Source: Brasenia schreberi
Taxonomy: Eukaryota; Streptophyta; Magnoliopsida; Nymphaeales; Cabombaceae
Assembly: GCA_036023115.1 (NCBI GenBank)
Contig: JAYKKT010000073.1
Coordinates: forward strand, 12,339,001-12,403,000
Direction of reading: 5' to 3'
DNA: 64,000 nt
Each line of letters starts with the position of its first letter. Position 1 is the stretch's first letter. The notes under the pieces were generated by a model. It was not told the DNA's origin and made no database searches. It was given only the letters and a program-made list of their open reading frames with translations. Shown in pieces: positions 20,269-31,762 of the stretch. The translations under genes and the position numbers were made by a program.

Positions 20269-21231
20269 ATGGCCTCTGCTTGTGCTTCTTCCGCAATCGC
20301 TGCAGTGGCAGTTTCCCCTTCCAGGCACGCATTTTCACCATCGCCTTAATTGATGCTACGTTCTGATTAAGTTGTTTGATTATCATTAATCTCACCCATG
20401 GTGTGTTTGTATGTATCTGACTTTCAGCTCACAGAAGACTGTAATTTCATTGGTAGCAACCAAGGCTTCCTTTCTAGCCGGAAGGCCGCTTTGCCATGGA
20501 AAATCGGCTACTCCGAGGATCGGGCGTGTCTTCACCGTGAATGCAGCAGCTGCACCTGAAAGACCCCTCTGGTTCCCTGGTAGCACACCACCAGAATGGC
20601 TCGATGGAAGGTAACAATCTCTGGGTGTAACCATTTCTGTTGTTTTTAGTAGACGTTATGGTCGGGCTCCGGCCTTAAATCATGCCTTCCTTGGATGCAG
20701 CCTTCCTGGAGACTTCGGGTTCGATCCTCTTGGCCTTGGTCAGTATGCGTTAATTACACAGCAACCAGTGAATCCTTGTTTCTACTAGCTTGTTACAGAA
20801 AAATGACAAAACAATTGAATCTGGACAAGTGTAGGTTCTGATCCAGACAGCCTGAAATGGAACCAGCAGGCAGAATTGGTTCACTGCAGATGGGCCATGC
20901 TAGGTGCCGCCGGTATCTTCATCCCCGAGCTTCTCACCAAAATAGGCATCCTCAACACACCATCATGGTACACTGCTGGAGCCCAGGAGTACTTCACGGA
21001 TAAGACTACTCTCTTTCTGGTTGAGCTCATCTTCATAGGGTGGGCCGCATCAAGCCAGGGAGTGTCAACACTGACCCTATCTTTCCCAACAACAAGCTCA
21101 CAGGGACTGATGTTGGTTACCCAGGTGGGCTTTGGTTTGACCCTCTTGGATGGGGAAGTGGTTCTCCTGAGAAGATCAAGGAGTTGAGAACAAAGGAGAT
21201 CAAGAATGGGAGATTGGCCATGTTGCTACCA
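20269..21231 (+). pseudogene. LHCA2: photosystem I antenna protein Lhca2, broken and 3'-truncated copy
   Basis: Lhca2 binds chlorophyll in the light-harvesting complex I belt, in the thylakoid membrane. Four exons can be read. Exon 1 is 20269-20324 (transit peptide start MASACASSAIAAVAVS). Exon 2 is 20428-20610 (RPLWFPGSTPPEWLDG). Exon 3 is 20701-20738 (LPGDFGFDPLGL). Exon 4 starts at 20835 ([20 protein letters not shown], then [18 protein letters not shown]). Intron 1 would need a GC-AG donor (AG/GCACGC); the others are GT-AG. In exon 4 the block normally reading GWAEGRRWADIIKPGS has lost about 22 bases and shifts frame. The sequence then continues in a second frame to KNGRLAML, where the third helix and C-terminal exon should follow but are absent. 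Retained introns rule out a processed copy. Otherwise the match to plant Lhca2 is close, so decay looks recent. Confidence 0.88.
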
Positions 21232-21715
21232 TGTAATCTTGTGTTGTACTATGCTTTCTTTCCAAATTCAATCAATTCAGTGTACAAAACAATCTGTTTG
21301 CTTCATCAAAGCATCTCTCTCTCCCTCTCTCTGGGCTGGTGTTCGTTTCAAATATTATCCGACTTGCTCACCAGCTGAAAGGGAAAATACATTAGATACA
21401 TGAAAATATGATAGATCAATGCCCAAAGAGAAGTATTCTCAAGCAGATGCTGGAAATCTTTCAGAAACCCTCTACTGTGTTTTCACCACGACTCCGAATT
21501 TAGAAAAATATCTGGTTCGTCTCCTGAAATAGAACAAACCTTCCAAAATATAGTAGTCGGAGTATGTGAAATTAGTGGATCAAGATGATTACGTTTCCTC
21601 GTCTGGAGACATTGATATGTAAGAAGCCGTTAGGCTAAACACCAACGTAGCGACACTAACTATCTAGGCAAGTGCGACCACACATTATTTAAAGGTTATA
21701 TGCATAGAACACCTG

Positions 21716-21905
21716 AGCCTTTTCCCATACTAATGGGTCAGCTACATGGATTCTTTGTTTCTATAGAACCCTTTCATAATTTATAGAATCCATGGTAAAT
21801 AAATCCTACAAAGTTTTAAGCCGGCTGTCGGAAACCTAATGCAACCCTCCTCCTTTATCCGGGCTTGAGACCGGCCATCCAAGGGTGATCCCTTACATAA
21901 TTTAA
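21716..21905. repeat. RTE-derived dispersed repeat, copy 2
   Basis: It starts with AGCCTTTTCCCATACTAATGG and a GGTCAGCTACATGGATTC segment, matching the RTE end at 22038-22085, then joins GCCGGCTGTCGG, CTCCTTTATCCGGGCTTGAG and GACCGGCCATCC, matching 11310-11400. A short (AT)n run follows at 21911-21938. Confidence 0.65.
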
Positions 21906-21909
21906 AGGT

Positions 21910-21941
<32 letters not shown>

Positions 21942-22020
21942 GATTGTCTTTTTGGTTAAGATTATTGTTATCATTCTTTAAATACTCTTATAACCTTCAA
22001 AATTACATTCATCATTTTCC

Positions 22021-22576
22021 AACAACAACAACAACAACTAAGCCTTTTCCCATACTAGACGGGGTCGGCTACATGGATTCTTTGTTTCCACAGATCCCTA
22101 TCGTGTGCCATGTTAGCAGTTAACTCCCAATAAGCTAGATCATTCTTTATTGTTTCTTTCAACACTTTTGTGGTCGTCCTCTACCTCTTTTAATACTTTC
22201 CAAATTTAGTTTTTCTAACCTTCTTACAGGTTCTTCTTTTGATCTTCTTTCTATATGTCCAAACCATCTTAAACGATGTTCTCTCATTTTATCCTCTATT
22301 GGTGCCACTCCTAATTTGTTTCTAATAACCTCATTATGTATACGGTCTTTTCTTGTATGACCACTCATCCATCTCAACATCTTCATTTCTGTCACAGACA
22401 TCTTTTGTACATGTTGATGATTAACTGCCCAACACTCAGAACCATAAAACATGGCAGGCCTAATTACTGCTCTATAATATTTACCTTTTAATTTTAATGG
22501 TATCTTCTTATCACAAAGAATACCTGATGCTCCTCTCCATTTTAACCAACCAGCATTAATTCTATGTGTAACATCT

Positions 22577-22580
<4 letters not shown>
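22021..22580 (-). mobile_element. RTE-type LINE, 5'-truncated 3' end
   Basis: The minus strand encodes the end of a non-LTR reverse transcriptase of the plant RTE group: [49 protein letters not shown] and the tail [21 protein letters not shown] run at 22021-22038 is the minus-strand TTG repeat tail typical of RTE. The upstream half of the protein is missing; the element breaks off at an (AT)n(AG)n run at 22577-22626. A continuous 215-codon frame (22159-22806) is partly microsatellite and not an intact gene. Confidence 0.88.
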
Positions 22581-22628
<48 letters not shown>

Positions 22629-22629
22629 C

Positions 22630-23955
22630 TTGAAACGCTCTATATATTGTATAGGAACGGTGAACTAGCATATACCTTTTTAGTGAGACGTAGATGAATT
22701 TCTTTTGGCATTGATTACAAATGATTGTAATGTTATGTGTAAAGTTGTGGTTCCAGTTGAAAAGATTTGAATGATCTAAGCACATAGAAGTTTTCTTAAA
22801 TTTCAAAATATATTTAAAAGTACTGAAATATTTTCAAAAATACCAAATACTACAAAAAAATGTCACTTAAACTAATAGCAATGACAGTTCTGGATATAGA
22901 ACATTACCTATTATGCATTAGTTTAAGAACAGTGTCATCTTAGATAAACTTGTAGTGCATGCATAATCGAACTAAGTGCAGAAGACCCCTGCCCTCACGT
23001 TTCGAGATTTTCCTTTGCTTTTCTTAAGATGCACATTTTGTGTATAAGCTAGAAGTGATTCATGAAACCTTCTTCCAGTAAAGATCTTTTTGAAACTTAA
23101 AGTATTTAGCACAAAAGAATACACTTAAATTCTGGCCTGCCAGCAGCACCCAAAATGGTCCAATACAGGTCCAAATCCAGCTGACAGTCTCATATCTTGC
23201 ATTCACAGCTCATTAAACAATTCGGGTGAAAGATAGAGCCAGGATATGCTGATACCTTTTCACCATTTCCAGTATTTTTCCGTGTTTTATTAAGAATTTA
23301 CCAATTATCACTTTACTAATGATTAATAGCTTATGGAAACCAGGATTCTATGTGAATTGTCATATTGTGTCCTTCAGAGCCACACTCGTGAAACCGCAAT
23401 TCCTGCTTATTAGCCACTGCCATAGACGACCAGGAAGTAAAGCAGGAATTCTCAAGCTAGAAAGCTGTTGAATGTTAACTAGGAGAAGAATGGTGCTGGC
23501 TTTCCCAATTTCTCATAAAAGGTAGTTATATGCTCCTTTTCAGATAGAACTGCAATATTGCATTACTAAGAACAATGGAATCCTCATTTTCCACACAAAC
23601 CAATGCCTGAAAACCTCTGACACACTTGAAACGGTTGGGTCCATCTTCAAATCTTTTAAGTTGATGCAACTACATAAATCTTACATATCTGACTAACTAT
23701 TTTCCGGGTCTTAGCCAGAATAGTAGTTTAGTACAGATCCTCAAATTTCCATTTCAAGTCAGAAATCCAATCTCTTGACTGTTCCTCACAAGATACGTCA
23801 ATTTGGAGAAGCAAAACTCTCGCATCATAAGACACCAGTGAACCCCCTTTCCAGTAACAACGGTCATTAAAAGGTTAGGTAGTGCAAGAAAAAGGCGAAT
23901 AACATGAATCTTGTGAAAGCCAATAATCCGTGGAATATTTGGAGGAGATTTGGTC
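22630..23955. other. intergenic DNA without recognisable features
   Basis: About 1.3 kb of AT-rich sequence in which I find no coding signature, RNA gene or clear repeat on either strand. Confidence 0.5.
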
Positions 23956-24331
23956 TGTTGGAGAAATAATAGGATAACCTGGATGTTGATTTGACCCTCC
24001 AAAATATATTTTATTCACCAGAAAACAGAAGAATACAAGAGGAAATGAAGAAGGGTGCAGGTCGACACCCCTTGGCTGCTGCCACCTTCTGCCCACATTT
24101 TTTCACACACCCTAACCCTAATGACAATATTTTAAATACTACTAATCTAACTTAAAAGACTAAAATACCCCTAATTAGTAACTAATAGGATTCGAGTCTC
24201 AATGGATCAGAATCTAATCCATTGGAATCCAAACCGTACATAACTCACACTAATTACATAGAACTGAACATAAAGACATTACACGACACAACCTAGACTC
24301 TAAACATTTTGTCAACTTACTCTTCACAACA
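23956..24331 (-). repeat. 3' LTR of copia fragment 3
   Basis: Read on the minus strand, this 376-bp segment starts TGTTGTGAAGAG right after a purine tract (AACTTAAGGGAGCG) and ends TCTCCAACA, giving TG...CA termini. It follows the RNase H end of the element at 24332-25010. No partner LTR is in the window. Confidence 0.7.
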
Positions 24332-25010
24332 CGCTCCCTTAAGTTAACTCCTGAAGACTTGTAATTTTCAACTGTGAGAGTGCTTTCTGAAGGCCATTAA
24401 CTTATGTTGATTTGATGAAAATGTCTGCCAATTGATCCTCTGAGCGAACATAAACTAGATTGAAAATTCCTTTGAAAATCTTTTCTCAGATAAAGTGACA
24501 GTCGATCTCAATGCGCTTTATCCTTTCATGGAAGACTGGATTCTGTGCTATTTGCAGGGCAGCTTTACTGTCTGTAAAGAATGTAATCGGAGAGTTTTCT
24601 TTAAATCCAATTTCTTTTAAGAGTGAGATAATCCACTGTCCTTCACACATACCTAGAGCAATAGCTCGGTATTCTGCCTCTGCACTAGATCGGACTACCA
24701 CAGACTGTTTCTTGCTTTTCCAGGATACAATATTTCCTCCTACACGTATTACATAGCCTGATGTTGACTTCCGATCAGTCTTCGAACCTGCCCAATCAAT
24801 ATCGGAGTAAATTTCTATATCCAAAGTTGGGTGTGGAGTATATAGCAAGCCATACGTGATAGAGGATTTCAAATATCGAATAATATGAAAAATTGTATTC
24901 ATACGATGTTTAGAAGGACTATGCATCCACCTACTTGCATATCCAACTGCACCAATCGCACTCACCAACCAGATAATTTTTGTATGCAATACGATACACA
25001 GAAGTTCTCC
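24332..25010 (-). pseudogene. copia RNase H fragment 3
   Basis: The minus strand carries most of a copia RNase H domain: SRWMHSPSKHRMNTIFHIIR, YSDIDWAGSKTDRKSTSGY with the first catalytic aspartate, RSSAEAEYRAIA with the glutamate, and FFTDSKAALQIAQNPVFHER with the later aspartate. The frame is open for 167 codons and ends in a stop where intact elements continue to HFI-REK. The rest of the element upstream (to the right) is missing. Confidence 0.87.
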
Positions 25011-25572
25011 ATAAAATGTTGGTCATTCAAGGGCCACACCAAGGAGGCGAGAAGGGCCCTGGGCCCAAAAAGAGTTTTAAATGCTAATATAATCTCCCCC
25101 GTTCACAAAAGATTTACATTTGGAGGCATCAAAAGGGGTTGTTTGATTGCTCTCCCGATCACACCAAAGCCGTTTGGAACAGCATGACAGATTATATAAA
25201 TAGAGAATGTTCAAGAATATTTGTTGAATTATTAAAGAGGAGACAAAAGTGCGATTTCTTGTACAAGGTCAACTGGTTAAGACAAGATAAATCACCTAGA
25301 CAAAAACCATCTCACTTTCCACACCACATGGGTTCGCTACGTTTTTTTAATCATCACCGTCTTCTATTTTTCATCAGACCAACATGAGCATATTTCATGA
25401 TTTCTTTAGAACACTCTATTGGCCTTCATCTTACTTTTTTGCGGTGCTCGTGTCTAAATTCACAGGCCTTGTACTGGTAAAGAAGAAACTGGAATTTTTG
25501 TACAATATTAGTTTTTCTAACCATGTCTATGTCTAACCAAAACGAGAAAGGTATGCAACGCAGATACTAGAC

Positions 25573-26510
25573 CTGCCTATTTGGATCCTTGGAACGCTTG
25601 GCCGATAGAAATGCGATGGCCACGAAATAATCATCCCATGACAAGTACCTACAGAAACATAGAATAGAGTTTTAAATGCCAAAGTCAAGAGAATGAATTC
25701 GTCTGAAACCTACAAAAGAAAAGGAGAACATAACACATCAATTCACAATCTCTACCTTTTTTTAAATACTCTTTTCTCATTATGCTAGAAAAGTGGTAAT
25801 AAAGAAAGAACAATTTCCAGAAACTTCTGTTTCGTGAAATACATGCACACGCGCACACGCGTCTGTTTAGCAACGCGCAAGCGTGCACACAAAGACACAC
25901 ACAGAGGAACCTCTGCTTCTAAACGCACAAACATGCATACAAACGAGCAGAGAAAGGTATCCAGACTATATTTCTGAACACAGTGTCCGAAAACACTGTT
26001 GGCAACACTCTCACACACGCACACGGAAACTAGAGAATCCTATCTTTAGCAGCACATGAAGTGCTCCTGTGTGTGTGATGAGTGCGCACGCGACGCGCGT
26101 ATTCCCGTGTATCCTTCCAAATTTTAATACGAATGTGGAAACACTACGAAACAATGAAAAAAGTACCAAGTATTCAAAATTCTTCCTCAAATATTACTAA
26201 AAAGGAGATACTTAAAGGAAACGAATCAATTGAAACTGCAAAGTGATCGAGACGATATGCCGCACCGCAAACCAACGCAATGCGACGGATATCCGGCCGA
26301 ATTAAGGGAATCTTGAGAGGAGATAGGAGTTTACTCACCCCTGACGCTTAGAGGGATTGAAAGGATCGGCGACGGCGTGATCTTCGACGCCGTTGGAGGA
26401 AGGTTGGACAGCGACGAAGCGTCTCTTCAAGAAGAGGCAAACGGCGAGGCGGAAGCAGCGTCGCTGACGAAGGCAGGGATGGAGACGAGAAGGAAGTCTC
26501 TGGATTCCAT
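25573..26510 (-). pseudogene. deoxycytidylate (dCMP) deaminase, first two exons only
   Basis: dCMP deaminase turns dCMP into dUMP for thymidylate synthesis. Exon 2 (25573-25648) encodes [20 protein letters not shown] then DPNRQ, the conserved start of the deaminase domain, with an AG acceptor and a GT donor. Exon 1 (26339-26510) ends in DPFNPSKRQG with a strong GTGAGT donor at 26338, and the two exons join in frame as RQG-YLSW. From the ATG at 26510 the exon is one base out of phase with that end, so either a frameshift has occurred or the start lies elsewhere. The downstream exons, including the zinc-binding HAE and PCxxC motifs, are not found in the 600 bases to the left, where the copia fragment begins. 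Intron 1 contains GC-rich CACACGCGCAC tracts. Confidence 0.78.
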
Positions 26511-26699
26511 CGCCGGAAAACCCTAGGTTTCCGCTCCCTCCTCTCCATTTCTTTGGCTCTCACCAAACAAACGGTCGCCACTCTCCTTTCCCTCCAAAAG
26601 CCTAAAACGGAAAACACGCGGGAATGCAACGAGGAATTTAAGGATTTCACTAAGAAAAGGAACAAAAGGAATGCATTACTGAGACACGTTTAAAAGACA

Positions 26700-27850
26700 C
26701 GATACTACGTGTGGCAAATACTGTCAAGGGTCCAGTTCCTTCAGCCCCAAGTCGTTTTTGTTTTAGTTGACGTTGCACACAAAAGGAAACGAGGGCAGAA
26801 ACGAAACCGGACACGGAAAACGGCAAATCTTCAAACATAAGAAACGGAAAAACAACAATATATAACAAGTTACCTATTCATGATTGAGGATTTTTTTTAA
26901 GGCATGAGTCTAATAATATTGTTCTTCATACTTTTTTAATAGCTTCTAAATTATATTCATGTCACCGAAAATAAATAAAAAATAAAAAACTTTACAAATT
27001 TCAATAATAAATTTAATACCTAACTGCATTAAACTGATAAATATAAAAAAAAATGCATCTACTTTAAGTGTTATTGCTAAGAATCACACCCTCCCTTTGC
27101 CAAGAAATAGAAACTCCAATTCTCTGGTTGAATAAAGCCTATAGCGAAAACGATGGTAGTCAGTATAGTTTAGGATTGAAAACGAGAGAGAGAGTTTAGA
27201 TTCCTCTTTTTTTCAGTTTTAAAGAGAAAACATATTTTAAAAACGAAAAACTCTAAGAAAATGTTTTTTATAAACGAAAAACTCTAAGAAAATGTTTTTT
27301 ATAAACGAAAAACTTCAGGAAAACATCTCCATGATTTCATTGGAGTATTTCGTTTTCGATACATATGGAAACGGAGAACGTCTCTTAAAAGAAGTTCATG
27401 TACTTCATAGGTTTTTACTCAATATACGTCCGCTACTTTCTAGGGATGATAATGGGAAGGGGGCAGATGATAAAGTCATTAGGATCAAACCCGGTGCTCA
27501 CTTTGGTTTAACTTGTTTTGTCCCATCTCAACTTATAATAATAATTTTAAAAAAGTTTTGTTTATATCGTATGTTTTATATATACTCTAAAATATTTAAT
27601 ATTATTAAATTAGAAGTGATTATATATATATATATATATATAGTGTAATATATATACACATATGTTATATAAACACACAACACACATATGTAATATATAT
27701 ACACATATGGGACGATCGAAATTGAAGGCTGGGATGGATACTCGAAGACCCTAGCGGTTAAATTACAGCTTATGATTTTTATAAACCAATTTCAACCAAA
27801 CATTAACCACAATCGATGGTTTTTAACCGTCTAAAGATGAAAATTTTGTA
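26700..27850. other. intergenic DNA with short repeats
   Basis: I see no gene here. GAAAAACT(C)TAAGAAAATG is tandemly repeated at 27245-27300. A segment from about 27440, starting CTAGGGATGATAATGGGAAG, resembles the start of the repeat at 50632. (AT)n occurs at 27622-27642, and ACACATATG repeats occur at 27650-27710. Confidence 0.5.
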
Positions 27851-27985
27851 TATTTCCCTTGGAAAATAGAACACTGAGAAGGCGAACTGGAACCAGCAGT
27901 TCTTGGGTTCCATGTGAACCGCAACCGATCGTTTGGACTGCAAGTCCCGGTTTACCCAGAACCGGTTATGTCTACCTGAAACTCG
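27850..27985. repeat. GAACCGG-rich dispersed repeat, copy upstream of PAC1
   Basis: AACTGGAACC, GGGTTCCATG and GAACCGGTTATGTCTAC recur in diverged form at about 46080-46180 and several times at 59450-60250. Copies often end at ATGTCTA. This copy ends about 140 bases before the PAC1 TATA box. Confidence 0.45.
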
Positions 27986-28125
27986 TCCGAGCCGAACCAC
28001 CGTGGTTAGGGTTTGTATGTGAGCCCTACATCGCAGGGCCGGGATCTGACGATCCAAACGCACCCGTACATAACCTTATGTGAGCGCGTGATCAGCGTAA
28101 GAAAATCTATGCTACCAATATTACG

Positions 28126-28133
28126 TATAAAAA
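28126..28133 (+). promoter_or_regulatory. PAC1: TATA box of PAC1
   Basis: TATAAAAA lies about 75 bases before the 5' splice site of the leader intron. A start of transcription about 30 bases downstream would give a short non-coding first exon. Confidence 0.6.
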
Positions 28134-28206
28134 CGGGGTAATTGTCGTCTGCGAAGTGATCCAGCCTGACCGAAGCGGGAAGGAAACCGATTGCCCAAGT
28201 TTTCTC

Positions 28207-29988
28207 AGTAAGTCTCTCGCTCGCTACATGGTTTTAGGCATTTTCTACGTTTAACTGTAAATTCCTCGGTTCTCTTTGGACATTCATATTACTTTATCTA
28301 TCGTTGCATCTTTCATCTCCTGTGAGCTTTCGGCTGTGATGAAACCACAGCCCTAGTTTTTCCCGTATTGTATGGATCCACATCTTTGCCCGAGGAATGA
28401 GATCACTTTTTATTTTATTCTGATGTCTGATGACTGAAATTTGAGGTGCCTTTGTTCCTCACGAGTGCCTATCTGTCTGTTCACCATCTTAACGGATCCT
28501 TTGATCTTTACCCTCATATTCTTTTGGTTGAATTAAGCTTCTGATGAACCACATCTCCGATCTGGTTGCTAAATGTGGAAAATTTGATGGCGGAAGGATT
28601 TTTTAGTTCTTTGTTTCAAACTTTATGAAATGGATGTGTTTTGTGTCCTTTATGTTGAAGTTTTTATAAAAGCCAGTGGAGTTCGTGGAGCTGTTGTAAT
28701 TGTGGACTGCGAGATTTATATGGATGCCCACCAATTACTTGGGGAAATGTTTGCCTGAGTGTAGATAGAATGACTTATTAATATACCTAGTGGGGACAGT
28801 AAGTATTTGATGACATCCAATAACTGGAATACACGAATAGAGTGGTTGATAGTATCGGAAGCCTGCTTTCTTGAATTTCTGTAACCATTATTGAGGTTTT
28901 CACAACATGGATTTTCCTTTTCTTCTAATGAATTGTTATTGATGCATTCTTGGGGGATTATGTTCGTGGACTTTCCTGCTTGTTGAATTACTTCTTCTGG
29001 TTCACGAGTGAAGACTGGAACACATTAAATACCAAAAAAGCCAATTTGCATGGTGGGGGTTAATGAGTAAATTAAGATGGAGATGGATATCGGCTGTTTC
29101 TTTAACAGGAATATAGAAAAATGTTGGCGATTAATCATCAATGCCTTTAAAAGATATCTGGAACAAGTTCAGAGAAAGGCCATATGCGAAATAAAACTGT
29201 AGAGAAAGCTATCAAAATTTGAAAAAGAAAATGTCAATTGAAGTGGTTTATACCTGTGCAGAGAGGAGAAGTTGTAATTAGTTCCAGTGCAAATGAGTGA
29301 CATGTCAGGAGTAAGCACTAAATGACCTAAAAAATGTTGCACGGAAACCATAAAACATGATCTTTTAGATAAAATGTGGGGCATGCCCCAAGATAGAGCA
29401 CAATAGGGACTAAGAATCCATGTATGTCTTATCCACTCATAGTGTTGACTGTTGAGACTTGAGAAAGCAGTAGTTTTGGTTGGTTTTTCTGTTGACATTG
29501 GGTTTTGTCATGACAATCTAACATGGATCTTCAAAACATCCACCAACATGCTTGTACTTCTGATTGCTTACGTGATGACTTGTAATATAGAGTCATAGAC
29601 TTTTAGTGTAAGGTTCATTGTACATCGTATGCCTAACTTATGTACTCAATTTTTCCATGGCTTAATGGATACTTCTGTGTATTAAATTCATACATATTGA
29701 ACATTCTTGTGAAACATGCCCATCCCATCTGCACCTTTTCACCCTTGTCTTGGAGAATAATATTTTCGGTCGCAGTGCATTGTACTCCTTATCTGCATCA
29801 TGTAAGTTCTTGAATTTGATGAACGTTCTTTTGAATACAGTTAGTAAGAACATGGTTTCAGTATGATCGCAAGCTTACATTTGTTTGAGGGTTTTAGCCC
29901 TCTTTAAAATTTGCATGTTATGTGTATATGTCCCAAATGCAAATTTTGTTTTTACATTTCATAATGCATTTTCTGTTCTTCCATGCAG
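28207..29988 (+). other. PAC1: 5'-UTR intron of PAC1
   Basis: GTAAGTCTCTC at 28207 follows TTTTCTCA, and TTCTTCCATGCAG ends at 29988, eleven bases before the start codon. The 1.78-kb interval is T-rich and has no coding signature, as expected of a plant leader intron. Long leader introns often raise expression of housekeeping genes. The assignment rests on splice-site consensus and needs cDNA support. Confidence 0.7.
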
Positions 29989-29999
29989 TTGCAGCGAAC

Positions 30000-30752
30000 A
30001 TGTCTAGGCGGTATGATAGTCGAACTACTATTTTTTCTCCTGAAGGCCGGCTTTACCAGGTTGAGTATGCTATGGAAGCTATAGGAAATGCTGGATCTGC
30101 GATTGGGGTCCTGGCCAAGGATGGAGTTGTGTTGGTTGGTGAGAAAAAAGTTACATCTAAACTTCTTCAAACTTCGAAATCTACGGAGAAGATGTACAAG
30201 GTAGATGATCATTTAGCATGTGCCGTGGCTGGAATCATGTCTGACGCAAACATTCTGATCAATACCGCACGGGTTCAAGCCCAGCGATATGCTTACGCGT
30301 ACCAGGAACCTATGCCTGTTGAGCAGCTAGTGCAGTCCCTCTGTGATACAAAGCAAGGATATACACAATTTGGTGGGCTTCGACCATTTGGTGTCTCGTT
30401 TTTATTTGCTGGTTGGGATAAGAACTTTGGGTTTCAATTGTACATGAGCGACCCAAGTGGAAACTACGCGGGATGGAAGGCTGCTGCCATTGGCGCGAAT
30501 AACCAAGCTGCCCAGTCCATGCTTAAACAGGAATATAAGGATGACATCACGAGAGAAGAGGCAGTTCAGCTTGTGTTGAAAGTGCTCAGCAAAACCATGG
30601 ATAGCACAAGCCTCACTTCTGACAAGCTTGAACTCGCGGAGATCTTTTTATCCCCTAATGGAGAAGTGAGATACCAAGTTTGCTCTGCGGAATCAGTTAA
30701 CAAATTGTTGGTAAAGTTTGGAGTGAACCAGCAGGCGCCTGAATCCTCTTGA
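30000..30752 (+). CDS. PAC1: 20S proteasome subunit alpha type-4 (alpha-3)
   Basis: This 250-residue protein is a structural alpha-ring subunit of the 20S proteasome, in cytosol and nucleus, and helps form the gated entry channel. It opens MSRRYDSRTTIFSPEGRLYQ, then VEYAMEAI, the proteasome alpha-type signature (residues about 5-27). Other family landmarks are GVLAKDGVVLVGEKKVTSKL, AGIMSDANILI, TQFGGLRPFGVSF and YMSDPSGNY. As an alpha subunit it lacks the N-terminal catalytic threonine. The length is that of plant PAC1 and the frame has no break or intron. An upstream in-frame ATG at 29922 lies in the leader intron before the AG acceptor, so MSRRY is the start. This is one of two intact genes in the window. 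Confidence 0.96.
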   Translation: MSRRYDSRTTIFSPEGRLYQVEYAMEAIGNAGSAIGVLAKDGVVLVGEKKVTSKLLQTSKSTEKMYKVDDHLACAVAGIMSDANILINTARVQAQRYAYAYQEPMPVEQLVQSLCDTKQGYTQFGGLRPFGVSFLFAGWDKNFGFQLYMSDPSGNYAGWKAAAIGANNQAAQSMLKQEYKDDITREEAVQLVLKVLSKTMDSTSLTSDKLELAEIFLSPNGEVRYQVCSAESVNKLLVKFGVNQQAPESS

Positions 30753-31762
30753 ACGTTAATTGCAATTAAATCTTCTGTCAGAGGCAGGCTTTCTTAGTCA
30801 TGATGATGTGTCTTTTTCATGCTTATAATGTTTAAGACATGTTAAGTACTTTTTAGTGTTTTTAGCATATGGATCATGGAAAGTCCTTTGGACTTACTAT
30901 TTTGATGACTTTTCATTTGTTGTGTATTCATCGTTCAACAGAAGTTCCTCTTTAGTAGTTTCATTTCTGTCTTGTACTTTATGACGGCTCGCTGACTTTC
31001 TGGAGAATGATTGTTGAAGATTGGAAGCTTAACAAATTCTGTTCTTAGGTGATGCCGATGTTACATAGATACTTGCAATAACATGTTGCATCTGTGTCAG
31101 ATATGCGCAGGCATCTGAAACTGGTACTTCCTCCTGTGTCTAACTCTGCACACCAACTCTTTTACATATTTTGTTACTAAAAATGGTAACTTAAATAGTT
31201 TAGTGTAGAGTACATAGTGATTCAAAGGTTTTTGTTATCAAAGTTTTGTTCTTTTATCTAATCTTCGATTTGTGAATATTTGCTTGTTCGGGTGCAGAAA
31301 TGCTTCACAGTTACCATCAAATGAACTACGATGTTTCTTTTTAGTTTCTCTTTTACTTTTGCTTCAACATATTGAGCGTCCGACTTCTTCGCGAAGGAAG
31401 TATCAAGGATTTGTTCTATTCATATTAGTCTCTTGAGACGCTCCTGATCAGGTGTTCTTCTTCAACTTACATAGAAACAATTTGAATTAGATATTAGGGC
31501 ACATGACATTCATGAAGACTTTTATCTCTCTCCTTATTCTTTCAGTCCAATGTTCATGGTGCAGAATGGCTGCCTCTTTGAGGCGTCCAGACACAAACCA
31601 ATGACATTGTGCATGAAATCACTTGTTCCATCTTTATTGGGAAGCCGTCTAGCTTGCACCCTATACCTATTAGGATTGATCTCAATCAACCACCATATGG
31701 TGAATGAATTCATATATATGTGCACACTGCCTTCATCAGCGGTACATGAACACAGTTGATAG
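30753..31762 (+). other. PAC1 3' flank
   Basis: This contains the PAC1 3' UTR and following AT-rich spacer. ATTAAA and TATAATG words near 30766 and 30824 could serve polyadenylation, but no single signal is convincing. No other gene is visible. Confidence 0.45.

Noticed and set aside
22159..22806. 215-codon frame as an intact gene
   Set aside because: Its N-terminal third is non-coding and microsatellite sequence fused to a truncated RTE reverse transcriptase end.
26348..26665. Minus-strand 105-codon frame with MERRERKPRVFRRWNPE
   Set aside because: It overlaps the dCMP deaminase exon in another frame, and its Arg-rich end is the out-of-frame reading of that exon.
29922..29999. In-frame upstream start adding 26 residues to PAC1
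   Set aside because: A T-rich tract and CAG acceptor end at 29988, so this stretch is intron. The family protein starts MSRRYDSR.
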